A DNA stretch of 64,000 nt from Dolichospermum sp. FACHB-1091 (lineage in GTDB: Bacteria; Cyanobacteriota; Cyanobacteriia; Cyanobacteriales; Nostocaceae), in the NCBI RefSeq assembly GCF_014697585.1, contig NZ_JACJSB010000002.1, positions 62,001 to 126,000 of the forward strand, given 5' to 3'. Position 1 is the stretch's first letter; each line of letters begins with the position of its first letter. The position numbers and the translations under genes are program-made. The notes under the pieces were generated by a model. The model was not told where the DNA came from, did not search any database, and saw nothing but the letters and a program-made list of their open reading frames with translations. Positions 1-8,582 of the stretch are shown one piece after another.

Positions 1-171
1 GGTAGTGTGCCAATTTCCCACACCTCCCCGACTAGGTATATCTCCAATCAAAGAACTAATATTCTGTTCAACCAAAGAATCGTAAGTGTCACAATTTGAA
101 CATTTTCCGAACCATTGGGAAAATTCTGCTGCACAATTACTACAAATATAAATGGTTTTTGCCTTAGCCAT
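1..171 (-). CDS. radA: DNA repair protein RadA/Sms, N-terminal part (cut by window start)
   Basis: Fifty-seven codons from an ATG at 171 run off the left edge. The peptide begins MAKAKTIYICSNC and continues with the RadA zinc finger, CSNC (residues 10-13) and CSNC (24-27), with QWFGKC between them, then the EQN linker that precedes the ATPase core. RadA is a RecA-like ATPase and helicase that processes recombination intermediates. The ATPase and Lon-like domains lie outside the window. It is transcribed divergently from rpaB, sharing the 275-bp region between them. The call rests on the zinc-finger pattern and start, so it is firm although only the N-terminus is visible. Confidence 0.85.
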   Translation of the reverse strand, partial: MAKAKTIYICSNCAAEFSQWFGKCSNCDTYDSLVEQNISSLIGDIPSRGGVGNWHTT

Positions 172-291
172 ACTGAAATTTCATCTAATAATCTTAATCT
201 TTTCTTAATTCCTGAAAAAACGGAAAATTTAATAATAGGAATAGTTAGAACATTTCTGTCCTCAGTCAGGTACAAGGATAGGGAAGTTCAC

Positions 292-321
292 CGCAGATAA
301 ACGCAGATAAACGCGGATAAA
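292..321. repeat. Three tandem 10-mers CGCRGATAAA in the radA/rpaB intergenic region
   Basis: Three consecutive 10-bp units, CGCAGATAAA, CGCAGATAAA and CGCGGATAAA, lie between the divergent radA and rpaB genes. A related CCGCAGATAAA unit occurs alone near 35840. This looks like a low-complexity dispersed repeat rather than an operator, but its place in a divergent promoter region makes an effect on transcription possible. Confidence 0.7.
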
Positions 322-446
322 TCTGTACCTTGGTGGAGTAGGAAATGGTATATAGCTTTTTCCCAATCAATTGAGAGAATGATATCTTAATATTATGATA
401 TTAAAAATTAATCATGAAAAATTGTAGTTAAGGAGCATGACAAAAC

Positions 447-1175
447 TTGGAAAGTCATAAAGAAAAAATCCTGGTGGTAGACGACGAAGCCAGTATTCGT
501 CGGATTTTGGAAACACGCCTTTCCATGATTGGCTATGATGTGGTGACAGCGGGGGATGGTGAGGAAGCTTTAGAAATGTTTCGCAAGGCTGAACCCGATC
601 TGGTAGTTTTAGATGTCATGATGCCAAAACTAGATGGTTATGGTGTTTGTCAAGAATTACGCAAAGAGTCTGATGTCCCCATTATTATGCTTACGGCCTT
701 GGGAGATGTGGCAGACCGCATTACTGGGTTGGAATTGGGCGCTGATGATTATGTAGTCAAACCATTCTCACCCAAGGAATTAGAAGCCAGAATTCGTTCA
801 GTTTTGCGACGGGTAGATAAAATAGGTGTAAATGGTATTCCTAGTTCTGGAGTGATTTATGTTAGCACTATCAGAATTGATACAAATAAGCGCCAAGTTT
901 ATAAAGGTGATGAGCGCATTCGCTTAACTGGTATGGAATTTAGCTTATTAGAATTGCTGGTAAGTCGTTCGGGTGAACCTTTTTCCCGTTCGGAAATTTT
1001 GCAGGAGGTATGGGGATATACTCCCGAACGCCATGTAGATACTCGTGTTGTGGATGTGCATATTTCCCGTTTACGGGCAAAATTAGAAGATGATCCTAGC
1101 AACCCAGAATTAATTATCACCGCTAGAGGGACTGGTTATCTTTTCCAGCGCATACTAGAACCAGGAGACGATTAG
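447..1175 (+). CDS. rpaB: OmpR-family response regulator RpaB (Ycf27)
   Basis: A receiver domain (about residues 7-120) carries the acidic pair DDE near residue 12, the phospho-acceptor Asp in LVVLDVMMPK and the Lys in VVKPFSP. An OmpR-type winged helix follows (about 140-235, with VVDVHISRLRAKLE). Sequence and length (242 aa) match the near-invariant cyanobacterial and plastid RpaB/Ycf27 family. In well-studied species RpaB is phosphorylated through the kinase NblS/Hik33, binds HLR1 elements and controls high-light and photosystem genes. The start is TTG at 447, preceded by AAGGAG at 430-435 with 11 nt spacing; the in-frame N-terminus ESHKEKILVVDDE fits the family. An out-of-frame ATG at 437 opens a seven-codon ORF across this start. 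Confidence 0.93.
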   Translation: MESHKEKILVVDDEASIRRILETRLSMIGYDVVTAGDGEEALEMFRKAEPDLVVLDVMMPKLDGYGVCQELRKESDVPIIMLTALGDVADRITGLELGADDYVVKPFSPKELEARIRSVLRRVDKIGVNGIPSSGVIYVSTIRIDTNKRQVYKGDERIRLTGMEFSLLELLVSRSGEPFSRSEILQEVWGYTPERHVDTRVVDVHISRLRAKLEDDPSNPELIITARGTGYLFQRILEPGDD

Positions 1176-1808
1176 GGAGAGTGGGAGATTGGGGGAGATG
1201 ATTTTTTCTAATACTCCGCACTCCACACTCTTGTACTTTTTTCTATTGTCTATCGTTGTATATTATTTCCCAGTTTAGTTTTGGGTGCTTAACTAATACC
1301 CCCGCATACCATAGGTTAACCTATTTGTCAATAGTATGTTTGTTCTCCCAGTCAGCTTACATAATTTCTGGAAAAATTTTGGACTAAACTTCTTTCAGAG
1401 ATTGCTGCTAATTTGTAAAGTTTTGTATTTTTTTTCGGTATTGATTTCTGAAACAACTATGAATAAAGGGTTTTGGAAATCGTCTGGACAGACGGAGATA
1501 AAATTGACAATATAAACCCAATTATGAAATTCTCAAAAATTGTAGCAAATCGCCGAAAGTATTGCAAGCTCGTGACTAAATAAAAATAATTCTCAATTAA
1601 TTGTTAAGAAAATCTAAACATAAATTATGATCAGTTATGAATATTAAAACTATTATCATTTTTTTATAAGTTTTAATTATAATTTGTTGTTAACGAAGAA
1701 CCACTCAGTGATAATGGAAAAAATAATCTCAAAGTACACAAACAGAAAGTTATTAAGCAGGGTTATGTAAAATAATATCCATATTAACGTTAAAATATCT
1801 GTTGATCA
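1176..1808. other. 633-bp intergenic region, no supported gene
   Basis: Between rpaB and the CCB2-like gene, both on the plus strand. I see no ORF with coding character; the longest candidate is an 18-codon ORF near 1459 without a clear ribosome site. The stretch is AT-rich and holds a perfect 14-bp palindrome at 1311-1324. It could hold an untranslated RNA, but I see no diagnostic structure. Confidence 0.6.
1311..1324. promoter_or_regulatory. Perfect 14-bp palindrome, possible operator
   Basis: ATAGGTTAACCTAT reads identically on both strands. It lies 136 bp after rpaB and 485 bp before the next gene. Symmetry of this length suits a dimeric regulator site, but no regulator is indicated by the sequence. 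Confidence 0.35.
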
Positions 1809-2447
1809 ATGACTAAATCTGATCCTAATCGAGTTTTGCGGCGTTTACCCTTAGTAGTTGGGGGTTTAGGTACTGTCTTGTTGTTAATAAATCGGTTGTT
1901 AACTCCACAACTAACAGATTCCCAAGCACGAGGAGATGTACTGGGAGTGATTTTAAGTGCGATATTAATTTTAACTGGTTTAATTTGGCAACAGGTACAA
2001 CCCAGGACACCAGAGACAGTAGAATTAATTGGGGAAGAGGGATTCTTTTTAGCAGGAGATTTATCAGAGTCCGCGAAAACAGAATTGGCTTGGGCTTCAC
2101 GTTTATTATTAACAAATACAGTGACGCGATCGCTAATAGTGTATTATCAAGGTAAGGTTTTATTGCGTCGCGGTATATTAGCTCCTAAATCGGAAGTAGT
2201 ACCAGGAACAATCTTAAAAAGGGTATTAGAAACACAAAAGCCAATTTATCTAGTTGCTTTGTATGTCTATCCTGGTAAAATTGAATTTGATTATTTACCA
2301 GAAAACACACAAGGTGTGATTTGTCAACCAATTGGTAAAGAAGGGGTTTTAATTTTAGCTGCAAATGCTCCCCGCAGTTACACAAAACAAGATGAAAACT
2401 GGATTGCGGGAATTGCTGATAAACTAGCTGTTACTCTTGGAGGTTAG
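1809..2447 (+). CDS. Cofactor assembly of complex C subunit B (CCB2/CCB4-like)
   Basis: A 212-aa protein with two N-terminal membrane helices (about residues 14-28 and 45-62) followed by a soluble domain containing AKTELAWASRLLLTNT and the GxxCQPIGKEGVL region. This arrangement matches the cyanobacterial CCB2/CCB4-type family, whose plastid members help attach haem ci to cytochrome b6 on the stromal side of the thylakoid. Family recognition is from memory of the sequence pattern; no catalytic residues are known to check. It stands alone, with a long upstream intergenic region. Confidence 0.7.
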   Translation: MTKSDPNRVLRRLPLVVGGLGTVLLLINRLLTPQLTDSQARGDVLGVILSAILILTGLIWQQVQPRTPETVELIGEEGFFLAGDLSESAKTELAWASRLLLTNTVTRSLIVYYQGKVLLRRGILAPKSEVVPGTILKRVLETQKPIYLVALYVYPGKIEFDYLPENTQGVICQPIGKEGVLILAANAPRSYTKQDENWIAGIADKLAVTLGG

Positions 2448-2555
2448 AGTTTTAGCGAAATAAATATAAAACAAAGCTCAACTCTACTTTGAGCGCGATA
2501 TAATTCCACTACTTGTTTTTGTTTTTGGCGTTCTAAATCATCTTTTTTTACTTTT

Positions 2556-2648
2556 AGGACTTACCCAGGATTTACGGAATAAACGAACCACTCCAGGCAT
2601 AGAGAACACAGAGAAATAAGGGCTTGAGGGATATTTTGCGTAAGTCCT
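2556..2648. mobile_element. MITE-like element, AGGACTTACGCA-end family (divergent copy)
   Basis: A 93-bp element starts AGGACTTACCC and ends GCGTAAGTCCT, giving imperfect terminal inverted repeats. It shares ends and parts of the interior (for example CTTGAGGGATATTTTGCG read on the opposite strand) with copies at 10155-10268 and 31068-31181. It carries no ORF. Divergence of one end suggests an older insertion. Confidence 0.7.
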
Positions 2649-2700
2649 GACTTTTTGAAAAAAATCAGTAAGATTAAAATGTGAGTGAAAAAGATAGTTT

Positions 2701-3162
2701 TTGGTAATAGTAGTGCGAAATCGTCAAATCAGTTACATTTCATTTACCTTGACTTTAATTGCGATGATTTGCTTTGGTAATTTCTGGCATAAATTATCAG
2801 ATTTTCCCTGTAAAAATTGGGGATTTATGGTTAGCAAAACTACAAAATCTTATATCCATCCAGAGAAAGTTGTAGTTCGTCCTTGGTTAGGTGAACATAA
2901 TGTATATGGTGTGTTCATGCTACCAAATAATTATTTACATGATCGTTTAATTAGAGTTAATTTACCAGTGAATCAAACCTTGTGCGGAGTTGTAGCAAAT
3001 CGTAGTCAAACTATAGCTGGAATTAATGCTAAACCGGGACATTATTTAGTAAAAGCATATTTACAAACACGCACTGCAATTAGATTTACTCTCACAGGTA
3101 AAATCAATGATCTCAAAGAATTAAAAAATTGGCAATTAGGTTATGGTAAAAAAGAGAATTAA
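2701..3162 (+). CDS. Hypothetical protein with N-terminal membrane segment
   Basis: A 153-aa ORF. Residues about 9-27 form one hydrophobic segment, so the rest is probably anchored or exported. The C-terminal half is basic and has a regular pattern (NNYLHDRLIRVNLP, GHYLVKAYLQTRTA) that looks like a real fold, but I do not recognise the family. The start is uncertain: TTG at 2701, GTG at 2713 or ATG at 2764. The 3' end overlaps the stop of the convergent gamma-glutamyltransferase gene by 4 bp. Confidence 0.5.
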   Translation: MVIVVRNRQISYISFTLTLIAMICFGNFWHKLSDFPCKNWGFMVSKTTKSYIHPEKVVVRPWLGEHNVYGVFMLPNNYLHDRLIRVNLPVNQTLCGVVANRSQTIAGINAKPGHYLVKAYLQTRTAIRFTLTGKINDLKELKNWQLGYGKKEN

Positions 3163-4886
3163 TAGCCCTTTGGAGAACCATCACCGCGAGGATCGGCCGC
3201 TGCTTCTAGGGTATCATCTTCTGTAACTGTTATGGCGTTTGCGTTACCCCAAGGCGTGGTTTCCTTAATTTGATGTCCCCGTCGGCGTAAGTCTTCCCAG
3301 GTTAATACATCTAAACCCCATGGTTCGACTCGCAATTCATCTGGTAGCCACTGATGATGTATGCGGGGGGCAGAAACCGCAGCACCAACATCCATTTTGT
3401 ATTCTAAAACATTCAAAATTATTTGCAATACTTGGGTAATAATTGTACTACCACCTGGCGCACCGATAGCCATTCGCAACCGATTATTTTCGGTGATAAT
3501 GGTGGGTGTCATACTAGAAAGGGGTGTTTTTTTGGGTGCTATACTATTAGCTTCCTTACCCACCAAACCAAAGGCATTTGGTACTCCTGGTGCAATTGCA
3601 AAATCATCCATTTCATTATTTAAAACTATTCCTGTTCCTGGTGTGACAATTCCCGCGCCAAAACCTAAGTTAATTGTGAAGGTTAAACTGACGGCGTTTC
3701 TATCTGCGTCAACTACATTTAAATGACTCGTTTCTGTTGATTCATGATTTTTTAATGCTTTGATTCCTGGTTTTATTGCTGTTGATGGTGTCGCCATTTT
3801 CATGTTAATTTCCTGGCGACGTTTTTGGGCATAAGCTGGGCTAATAAGTTGAGAAATTGGAACTTTAACAAAATCAGGATCACCTAAATATTCGGCGCGA
3901 TCGCTATAGGCTATTTTCATTATTTCTATGATTAAATGTATAGCATCGGGGTGATGCCATCCCCAAGACTTTAAGTCTGTGTCACCTATCATATTTAACA
4001 TTTGTAATAAGTGAACTCCTCCAGATGATGGTGGTGACATAGAACATATTTTGCTTTTACGAAAGTTACCACATACAGGATTGCGCCAGATTGCTTGATA
4101 TTGTTTTAGATCTTCAATAGTAATTAAACCGCCATTCTTCTTCATATCTGAGGCTATTATTTCAGCAATTTTTCCCCTATAGAAACTTTGAGGATTTTCA
4201 GAAATTGCTTCTAGAGTTTTAGCTAAATCAGTTTGAATTAATTTTTCTCCTGGTTGATAATATTCACCATTACGAGTAAATATTTTTTTAGCTGCGGGGT
4301 TTTTTAGTATTGCTTGTTTACGGTTTTCGTAAGCTGCTGAAGAACGCCAAGCAACCCTATCACTAATTATAAAACCATTTTTAGCCAGTGCAATTCCAGG
4401 TTTCATAACTTCTCGCCAAGGTAACTTACCATAACGACGATGAACTTCGTACATACCCGCTACAGTCCCCGGTGTTGCTACTGCTAAATAACCAGTAATA
4501 CTCGCGCCAGGTCGCACTTTTCCCTCAGCATCTAAATACATATTTTTAGTAGCTTTAATGGGTGCGCGTTCTCGAAAATCTAAAGATTTAATTTCCCCCT
4601 TTTTTTGAGAATAAAAAAGTAAGAAACCACCGCCACCAATACCAGCAGAAAAAGGTTCAACTACAGAAATAGCGAAGGTTGTAGCTACTGCTGCATCTAC
4701 CGCATTTCCGCCTTTTTTTAGCATTAAAAGTCCTGCTTCACTAGCTAAGGAATTTGCAGAAACTACCATACCTTTTTTGCTGCGGAGGGGTAGACTAATG
4801 GTAGCTGATACAGCTTGACTGGTGAGAATAGCAGCAAGGGAAATAAAGGAAATAATTATGTGTTTTGTTTTAGTGAGCATCGGCAT
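3159..4886 (-). CDS. ggt: Gamma-glutamyltransferase (glutathione hydrolase precursor)
   Basis: A 575-aa member of the Ntn-hydrolase gamma-glutamyltransferase family. A signal peptide (residues about 1-28, ending SQAVSA) sends it to the periplasm. The proenzyme cleaves itself before the catalytic Thr, here Thr386 in the conserved ETSHLNVVD; the small subunit carries NLGFGAG, the substrate loop and SSMTPTI, and GGPGGS-like APGGSTIITQ. It transfers or hydrolyses the gamma-glutamyl group of glutathione. Length matches the family. It is converged on by the hypothetical gene at 2701. ATGs at residues 1 and 3 are both possible starts. Confidence 0.93.
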   Translation of the reverse strand: MPMLTKTKHIIISFISLAAILTSQAVSATISLPLRSKKGMVVSANSLASEAGLLMLKKGGNAVDAAVATTFAISVVEPFSAGIGGGGFLLFYSQKKGEIKSLDFRERAPIKATKNMYLDAEGKVRPGASITGYLAVATPGTVAGMYEVHRRYGKLPWREVMKPGIALAKNGFIISDRVAWRSSAAYENRKQAILKNPAAKKIFTRNGEYYQPGEKLIQTDLAKTLEAISENPQSFYRGKIAEIIASDMKKNGGLITIEDLKQYQAIWRNPVCGNFRKSKICSMSPPSSGGVHLLQMLNMIGDTDLKSWGWHHPDAIHLIIEIMKIAYSDRAEYLGDPDFVKVPISQLISPAYAQKRRQEINMKMATPSTAIKPGIKALKNHESTETSHLNVVDADRNAVSLTFTINLGFGAGIVTPGTGIVLNNEMDDFAIAPGVPNAFGLVGKEANSIAPKKTPLSSMTPTIITENNRLRMAIGAPGGSTIITQVLQIILNVLEYKMDVGAAVSAPRIHHQWLPDELRVEPWGLDVLTWEDLRRRGHQIKETTPWGNANAITVTEDDTLEAAADPRGDGSPKGY

Positions 4887-5114
4887 TTTTAGGTTAAATT
4901 AGCTCCTGACAAAAACCTAAATTTTTAAAGATTTCTTAAAAATTTAGCCCGATCCTTGACACAGGTATTTTGAGCGTGATTAAATCCTCAGATTGAAAGC
5001 GCACAAACACTAGTTAAATGATAAAATACTAATGTACTAATGGTGGTAATGTTGTAGGTAAAACTTCAGCAGTTGCTTAGGAAACAACCGACAAGAGATC
5101 ACTGACCACTTGAA

Positions 5115-5918
5115 TTATTTTCCCGTGAGTTTGACTAATCCAATCCCACCAAAGTATAGACCTAAAACAGCACCGGCTAAAAGACTTTGAGTCAGAGGAT
5201 CTGTAGAAGGTGTCAAAATTGCTCCTAAAATTACCGCTGTCATAATTACATAACGCCAGCCTTTTAACATGATCTGTGAAGAGACAATTCCCAGGTTGGC
5301 CAGCAGTAATTGAATAACTGGAACTTGAAATGCTAGTCCTGTGCTGAATAACAATAACAGCACAAATTCAAAATACTTGTCAATTGACCAAATTTGCTCA
5401 ACAACATCAGCGCCGTAGTTAAGGAAGAATTGCAAAGCAGCAGGGATGAGTGCAATATACGCAAATACCAATCCAAATAGAAATAGTACGCTTGACCCCA
5501 GCACCACAGGAATGACTAAACGACGTTCACGGACTGTCAGACCAGGAAGTACAAACCGGATGATTTGATAAAGAATGAAAGGTGTAGTCAAGATGAAACC
5601 GCCATAAGCGGCAACTTTCATGGAGACAAAGAAAAACTCTCCCGGCGCTAATTGTAGAAATTTAACCCCATGAGCAGGAACTTCTAGTAACTTTACCAGG
5701 GGCTTGACCACGATAAAACAACCGACAATACCCACTACCACCACTAGGAGAGAATAGAAAATTCTTTGTCGCAACTCCTCTAGGTGGTCAAAAATAGACA
5801 TTTCTACTTCCCCGGGTAATTCGTCTAGCGGGTTAATAGGGTTAATAGATGGTTCCGCTGATGCTTCTGAGTCTATATCGGGGGAACTTATGGTATCAAC
5901 GTGTTGTGAGGAGGTCAT
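5115..5918 (-). CDS. tatC: Sec-independent protein translocase TatC
   Basis: Six predicted membrane helices follow the diagnostic N-terminal motif [13 protein letters not shown], and the conserved [13 protein letters not shown] loop is present. TatC is the twin-arginine receptor in plasma and thylakoid membranes and passes folded proteins such as Rieske to the TatA pore. I chose the ATG at 5918 (267 aa); an upstream TTG at 5951 would add 11 residues. The acidic, Ser/Pro-rich N-terminal extension of about 40 residues before the TatC core is usual in cyanobacteria. tatA is not in the window. Confidence 0.92.
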   Translation of the reverse strand: MTSSQHVDTISSPDIDSEASAEPSINPINPLDELPGEVEMSIFDHLEELRQRIFYSLLVVVVGIVGCFIVVKPLVKLLEVPAHGVKFLQLAPGEFFFVSMKVAAYGGFILTTPFILYQIIRFVLPGLTVRERRLVIPVVLGSSVLFLFGLVFAYIALIPAALQFFLNYGADVVEQIWSIDKYFEFVLLLLFSTGLAFQVPVIQLLLANLGIVSSQIMLKGWRYVIMTAVILGAILTPSTDPLTQSLLAGAVLGLYFGGIGLVKLTGK

Positions 5919-6084
5919 GGGTAAGAACTGTGGGAAACATTTGTTAGACAATATTCGTTAACCTTAACCATTATAAGAGGATGTTGTAAAAGTATTTTAC
6001 TGATAAGTATTAATACCACAAATCTACTAGCCTAACCCACTCAGTCCCCTCTTCTCTACAAGAAAATGCTGGTCTCAAAGCCTT

Positions 6085-6112
6085 TCCCTTTTCCCTTTTC
6101 AGGGAAAAGGGA
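6085..6112 (-). terminator. 12-bp stem hairpin downstream of the GNAT gene
   Basis: CCCTTTTCCCT (6086-6096) and AGGGAAAAGGG (6101-6111) pair perfectly around a TTTC loop, with one extra flanking pair. It lies 65 bp beyond the stop of the minus-strand acetyltransferase gene and before tatC. It may end that transcript, although it lacks a clear U-tract and similar purine/pyrimidine repeats are common in these genomes. Confidence 0.45.
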
Positions 6113-6176
6113 GAGGTAGGAGAGAGGTCTGGAGGGAAGTTTAAAGTATATATTTTAACTTGTGCATTCATCCTCA

Positions 6177-6668
6177 CTACATCACACGCAAACCCAAAAT
6201 CATTAAATCCCGTTCCACTCCGTCTAAATCGGCAATTTTCGGTAAATTTCCCCAAGCTTGAAAACCAAACCAGGCAAATAATTTTAAACTAGGTTGATTA
6301 TGGGCGAAAATAAAACCAACTAAAGTTTTTAAACCTAAATTGGGACTTTCCGTAATTGCTTTTTCCAAAAGTTGTTTTCCCAAACCCCGGCCTTGAAATT
6401 TTGGGGAAATGTAAATACTAATTTCTGCTGTGGAATAATAGGCAGGTCTACCGTAGAATGATTGAAAACTCAACCATCCAGCAATTACCCCATCCGTTTC
6501 AATTACCCACAGGGGACGTTGGGAGGGGACTCGTCCTTTAAACCAAGCTAAACGACTTTCTACAGACACAGGTTCTAAATCAGCGGTAGCCATACGGCTA
6601 GGAACAGCAGCATTGTAAATGGCTACAATAGCGGGTAAGTCGGTTTCTGTAGCATGACGGATGATCAT
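6177..6668 (-). CDS. GNAT-family N-acetyltransferase (phosphinothricin acetyltransferase-like)
   Basis: A 163-aa single-domain GNAT protein. It opens IIRHATETDLPAIVAIYN, as in the Pat/Bar and YwnH group, and has the acetyl-CoA loop PKFQGRGLGKQLL (motif A, Q-x-x-G-x-G/A) near residue 95 and the NQPSLKLFAWFGFQ segment near 129. The likely reaction is acetyl transfer from acetyl-CoA to an amino group of a small amine or amino acid analogue; the natural substrate cannot be read from sequence. It stands alone upstream of tatC on the same strand. Confidence 0.8.
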   Translation of the reverse strand: MIIRHATETDLPAIVAIYNAAVPSRMATADLEPVSVESRLAWFKGRVPSQRPLWVIETDGVIAGWLSFQSFYGRPAYYSTAEISIYISPKFQGRGLGKQLLEKAITESPNLGLKTLVGFIFAHNQPSLKLFAWFGFQAWGNLPKIADLDGVERDLMILGLRVM

Positions 6669-6838
6669 TGCTGGTATTGGGGCAAAATTATTGATAAAAT
6701 AAATATTTTCAAATAATACAGCTTTAAGAGGACATTACCAGATAATTTTTTTAAACCGGACTTTGTATAACTCGAACAATTTTCCTAATTGCTGTAAAAG
6801 CTCAAATCCCTATCCTGTGAAATATATCATATAACTTT

Positions 6839-7684
6839 ATGCACCAAAATTCTATTTGCACAAACAACTACAACAAAACCACAAAAACAATTGCTCTGAT
6901 CACGATAGCATTCTCTCTTACTGCTTGTAATTATATGGCAATTAGACCACAATCAAAAACCACCAACAAAGAACCCTTAAAAGTTGCTGTTCCTACTCAT
7001 CAACTTAACCCCAAATCCCGACCACCAGCTAAGATGAAAAATCTAAATTTTACCACTCCTGCAAAATATCAAGGGAAGACAGTTTATCAAATCAAACCCA
7101 GAAACCAAGAGAAAGTAATTGCTTTAACTGTTGATGATGGTCCCTGGACAAAAACAACTTCAGCAATGTTAGATATCTTCAAACAAAATAATGTCAAAGT
7201 CACATTTTTCTGGGTAGGAAATGCTTTACAAGCTAACCCTGAAATTGCTAAACGAGTTGTAGCTGAAGGTCACGCTATCGGTAATCATACTTGGCATCAC
7301 TGGTATCGGAATATGGATACAACCACAGCGAAAAGTGAAATTGAACGCACAAACGACCTCATTTACAAAACAACAGGCGTTAAAACATCTTTTTTCCGCC
7401 CTCCAGGGGGCTATTTAAACAACGGATTAGCCGCTTATGCCAAAAATCAACAAAACTCCGTTGTCCTCTGGTCTGTAACCTCAGCAGACACAGATCCTCA
7501 TGCTAAACCCCAAGCCTTTGTTAAAAATGTTCTTAAAGGTGCAAAACCCGGAGCAATTGTGTTAATGCACGATGGTGGAGGTAATCGTGAAAGAACAGTT
7601 AAAGCTCTACCAGAAATTATCAGCGGACTAAAACAGCAAGGATACAGATTTGTAACAGTCCCTGAACTATTAGAAATGCAGTAA
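6839..7684 (+). CDS. Polysaccharide deacetylase (CE4/NodB-like) lipoprotein
   Basis: An N-terminal membrane segment ends in the lipobox LTAC (Cys about residue 30), so the protein is probably a periplasm-facing lipoprotein. The NodB domain (about 95-275) has every hallmark: the TVDDGP catalytic Asp pair, the metal motif HTWHH (H-[ST]-x-x-H), RPPGG, and the final LMHDGG with its catalytic His. Such enzymes remove N- or O-acetyl groups from peptidoglycan or exopolysaccharide. Length 281 aa. No sugar-export neighbours are present, so a cell-wall role is more likely than a role in a dedicated polysaccharide pathway. Confidence 0.88.
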   Translation: MHQNSICTNNYNKTTKTIALITIAFSLTACNYMAIRPQSKTTNKEPLKVAVPTHQLNPKSRPPAKMKNLNFTTPAKYQGKTVYQIKPRNQEKVIALTVDDGPWTKTTSAMLDIFKQNNVKVTFFWVGNALQANPEIAKRVVAEGHAIGNHTWHHWYRNMDTTTAKSEIERTNDLIYKTTGVKTSFFRPPGGYLNNGLAAYAKNQQNSVVLWSVTSADTDPHAKPQAFVKNVLKGAKPGAIVLMHDGGGNRERTVKALPEIISGLKQQGYRFVTVPELLEMQ

Positions 7685-7857
7685 TAATTATTCGTTACTA
7701 TAACTCAATACTTGCTTATATACATATATAGGACTAATATTCCTTCTCCTCAATAAAATTTGTTTCTGTTTTGGACGATCACTTAATCTATTGAACATTT
7801 TTTTAAAGATACTACACTTATATTACTACTCTGTATATATCTGTAAGGAGAAAAATC

Positions 7858-8193
7858 ATGCAAACTATGACACGCACCTCTACAACCGACATGGAAGTTA
7901 CTAGCATTCGTCTAGAACGAGAACTCAAGAATAAACTTAAAGACCTGGCTGGTAATCAGGGATATCAGTCTCTAATTCGAGATATCCTGTGGAATTATAT
8001 TCAGCAAAAATCTGGTGATTGGAAACCGCGGTTTTCTAAATCTGATATTCGTGCGAGTATTTGTGCTATAGCCGAACAAGAACAGCGTTGTGTCCTCACG
8101 GGTAAATTAATTGAACCCCAACAGTCAATGTTGTTAGGATTAACCAGAAATGGTGATATGCTTCCTATTAGCCTGGAAAGTTTATCTGGCTAG
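7858..8193 (+). CDS. Ribbon-helix-helix (CopG/MetJ-fold) small protein
   Basis: A 111-aa protein. Residues about 13-50 (MEVTSIRLERELKNKLKDLA then SLIRDILWNYI) form a ribbon-helix-helix DNA-binding unit: a short strand followed by two helices. The C-terminal half (EQEQRCVLTGKLIEPQQSM) is unlike classical antitoxins and may bind a ligand or partner. A strong ribosome site (AAGGAG, 7 nt before ATG) and a well-formed terminator at 8213-8258 suggest an expressed single-gene unit. No toxin gene is adjacent, so a transcription factor is more likely than an antitoxin. Confidence 0.65.
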   Translation: MQTMTRTSTTDMEVTSIRLERELKNKLKDLAGNQGYQSLIRDILWNYIQQKSGDWKPRFSKSDIRASICAIAEQEQRCVLTGKLIEPQQSMLLGLTRNGDMLPISLESLSG

Positions 8194-8582
8194 TCAGAAA
8201 TTTAGCTTGAACAAAAATTCATTCCACACTCCTAATAGTGACTCTGGGATGAATTTTTGGGTGATAACAGTAGTATCCATCAGCACCACGGACAATCTAA
8301 TTCATTTGATTGATTTATTTGGGTAAGTACGGATATCCAATTTACCCAACAATTTCAATTCATCAATAACCTTTTTACAGGACATTTCATCTGAGTCAGG
8401 TACACCATTATCTGACAAGATGTACCACAAGAGTTTTATCATTAATATCTGATCTGTACCCCATAATATCGGGAACTGCTATGTCAGTTATTAACAGCAG
8501 ATAAAGAGGGGTTTATTCATGGATTTTATGATTCCGTAAAGCCTGACATAAATTTGGCATTAGAATATTGTAAGGAAAACCT
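8194..8582. other. Intergenic region and leader before pyrFE
   Basis: 389 bp containing the terminator at 8213-8258 and then an AT-rich leader with several weak inverted repeats (for example GGTACA...TGTACC near 8399-8427). I see no ORF and no recognisable riboswitch. Confidence 0.5.
8213..8258 (+). terminator. Hairpin terminator of the ribbon-helix-helix gene
   Basis: AAAAATTCATTCC (8213-8225) pairs with GGGATGAATTTTT (8246-8258), a stem of ten perfect pairs plus a GU and two GC pairs, ending in a T-run on the coding strand. It starts 20 bp after the stop codon. Confidence 0.65.

Noticed and set aside
48-300. Two short overlapping ORFs at the left edge (75 codons minus, 61 codons plus)
   Set aside because: The minus-strand frame from 171 encodes the RadA zinc finger; the two others are shadows in wrong frames.
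7858-8193. Antitoxin of a toxin-antitoxin pair
   Set aside because: The ribbon-helix-helix gene is followed by a terminator and no toxin ORF lies on either side.
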